Shown here: positions 63,266 to 64,000 of the stretch, piece by piece | How the letters are laid out: every line of letters begins with the position of its first letter | How positions within the stretch are numbered: position 1 is the first letter of the stretch | NCBI GenBank assembly: GCA_038525605.1 | Contig: JBCBHL010000001.1 | Coordinates: 13,571 to 77,570 of the forward strand | DNA: 64,000 nt | DNA from: JANSWY01 sp038525605 | Lineage (GTDB): Bacteria > Bacteroidota > Bacteroidia > Cytophagales > Cyclobacteriaceae | Direction: 5' to 3' | Program-made: the position numbers and the translations under genes | Notes under the pieces: generated by a model | Told to the model about the DNA's origin: nothing | The model's database searches: none | The model's input: only the letters and a program-made list of their open reading frames with translations

Positions 63266-63427
63266 CTACCTTCGGTTTTTCTTATTCATAATCTTAAACA
63301 CCTGATTTACTGCCTGCTGTACGATGCTCTCCATATCTATTGACTGATCATCGTGTTGCTTACCGCTGTCTGAATCATTTTTATTGATTTCAGCTCTGAT
63401 CACTAGTTCTTTTATTTCTACTGGCAT
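63266..63427 (-). CDS. Small eCIS protein, DUF5908 type
   Basis: A 53-residue frame, MPVEIKELVIRAEINKND at the start and ESIVQQAVNQVFKIMNKKNRR at the end. The MPxEIKELVIRAxI opening is the signature of DUF5908, a small protein found in injection-system clusters between tube and LysM genes. It starts 5 bp after the tube gene and ends one base before the LysM gene ATG, so it is tightly packed in the operon. Its role is unknown; it might be a chaperone or the counterpart of Afp6. Confidence 0.85.
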   Translation of the reverse strand: MPVEIKELVIRAEINKNDSDSGKQHDDQSIDMESIVQQAVNQVFKIMNKKNRR

Positions 63428-63432
63428 AATTT

Positions 63433-63921
63433 TTAAAGTCTGATAGATTGAAACCTTGAATAAGCCAATTCCATAGAATCGATTACTATAGAACTGTTTT
63501 GTGCATCCAGATCAGAAACTGACCATTTTACAGGATAAGCTGACTGAAAGACCCAGCTGCCAATTGGAATTTCCAAATCATTGAATAAAATCACCAAAAC
63601 CTCCATCGGTATAAACTTGAAGGTGGTAAAAGTGAAATTGAAATTTTGCGTCAGCAAGGAAGGAATCGGACCTGCATTATATCCTCTTTCCAATACCAGG
63701 TTGTTGTAATTGATATTGCTAGGCAATCGGTGCGTAAAAAGGTTCTGACCACCCTCTCTGACCGTGTCAGTTTGTACGTCTACACTCAGCCCACTCACTT
63801 TCTGGAATTTGAAATCCATTGGAAATGGCAGAATTCCTGCTCCAAGGAAATTAACACTGAAGCGATGAGATACCGCAGGATCGGTATTTAATAAATCAAT
63901 TGCATCTTCTATTAAACTCAT
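63433..63921 (-). CDS. eCIS inner-tube protein (T4 gp19-like, Afp1/Afp5 type)
   Basis: A 162-residue inner-tube protein. Blocks typical of the gp19-like family are RFSVNFLGAGILPFPMDFKF, FQKVSGLSVDVQTDTVREGG, and the C-terminal WVFQSAYPVKWSVSDLDAQN. Six subunits form each ring of the tube that carries cargo and ends at the spike. Placement immediately before DUF5908 and LysM genes matches Afp5, the tube initiator variant. Sheath genes are expected upstream, beyond the window. Codons near its 5' end lie inside a perfect inverted repeat (see that entry), so the upstream sequence should be treated with care. Confidence 0.9.
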   Translation of the reverse strand: MSLIEDAIDLLNTDPAVSHRFSVNFLGAGILPFPMDFKFQKVSGLSVDVQTDTVREGGQNLFTHRLPSNINYNNLVLERGYNAGPIPSLLTQNFNFTFTTFKFIPMEVLVILFNDLEIPIGSWVFQSAYPVKWSVSDLDAQNSSIVIDSMELAYSRFQSIRL

Positions 63922-64000
63922 AATTTACGCGTGATGTGTTAATTTCCTTGGAGCAGGAATTCTGCCATTTCCAATGGATTTCAAATTCCAGAAAGTGAGT
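63793..64000. repeat. Perfect inverted repeat, arms at least 65 bp, reaching the window edge
   Basis: Left arm 63,793-63,857 inside the tube gene, right arm 63,936-64,000, exact reverse complements separated by 78 bp. The right arm encodes the same tube residues on the + strand, with an in-frame stop just before them and no start codon. This suggests a fold-back assembly or amplification artefact rather than a second gene. Confidence 0.95.

Noticed and set aside
47573..63921. Prophage or contractile phage remnant
   Set aside because: Tube, spike, baseplate and collar genes are present, but there is no terminase, portal, capsid, integrase or lysis cassette, and an eCIS-type AAA+ ATPase, DUF5908 gene and tape-measure family are present instead.
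63936..64000. A second tube gene on the + strand at the window end
   Set aside because: It is an exact reverse copy of the adjacent gene with an upstream in-frame stop and no start codon, better explained as a fold-back artefact.
1..64000. tRNA, rRNA or insertion sequences
   Set aside because: I saw no tRNA cloverleaf, rRNA segment, transposase or integrase in any gap or frame.

Overview
The window looks like the chromosome of a Bacteroidota bacterium, probably a Cytophagales-type marine or soil gliding bacterium. The evidence is low GC, AT-rich start regions without clear Shine-Dalgarno sites, a Bacteroidota-type promoter (TTTG-N19-TAnnTTTG), and an alternative complex III / caa3 oxidase operon. 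The exact genus cannot be read from the sequence.

Backbone (1-19,236). A long minus-strand respiratory operon runs from actA (start 14,998) through actB, C, D, E, F, ctaC, ctaD, ctaA, ctaB, two subunit III genes and subunit IV, which is cut by the left edge. It encodes a quinol:cytochrome c oxidoreductase (alternative complex III), a cytochrome c oxidase and the enzymes for heme O/A. Upstream of it are a secreted serine hydrolase that keeps only the tail of a GH3 domain, a divergent SerB-SerA fusion for serine synthesis, a strong bidirectional terminator, and a small double-glycine-leader peptide.

Effector array (19,599-47,565, all minus strand). Twelve large proteins share one architecture: a short N-terminal motif (IxDNRPxxxxQRKL), a DUF4157-type zincin-like domain (HEAWH in ten, HEVAH in two), a second hydrophobic-x-Q-R junction near residues 174-198, and then a variable payload. 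Payloads I can recognise or argue for are an ADP-ribosyltransferase, an M35-type metallopeptidase, pentapeptide repeats, a GT-B-like domain, five proteins with an amidoligase/GCS-like pattern, and two members of an unrecognised family. A cytochrome P450 sits inside the array, and an untagged patatin phospholipase sits at its start. Tags and payloads are combined in different ways, which points to domain shuffling. Several upstream regions are duplicated, and one holds a 21-bp minisatellite.

Injection machine (47,573-63,921, minus strand). The genes have the content, and nearly the order, of an extracellular contractile injection system (Afp/PVC/MAC type): inner tube, DUF5908 peptide, LysM hub protein, VgrG-like spike, gp25, PAAR-like tip, baseplate J, two collar-type fibres, a second baseplate protein, tape measure and AAA+ ATPase. 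Sheath and other tube genes would lie past the right edge. The array directly downstream of the ATPase is most simply its cargo. Two perfect inverted repeats, one flanking a 10-N gap inside the tape-measure gene and one reaching the window edge inside the tube gene, suggest assembly problems there.
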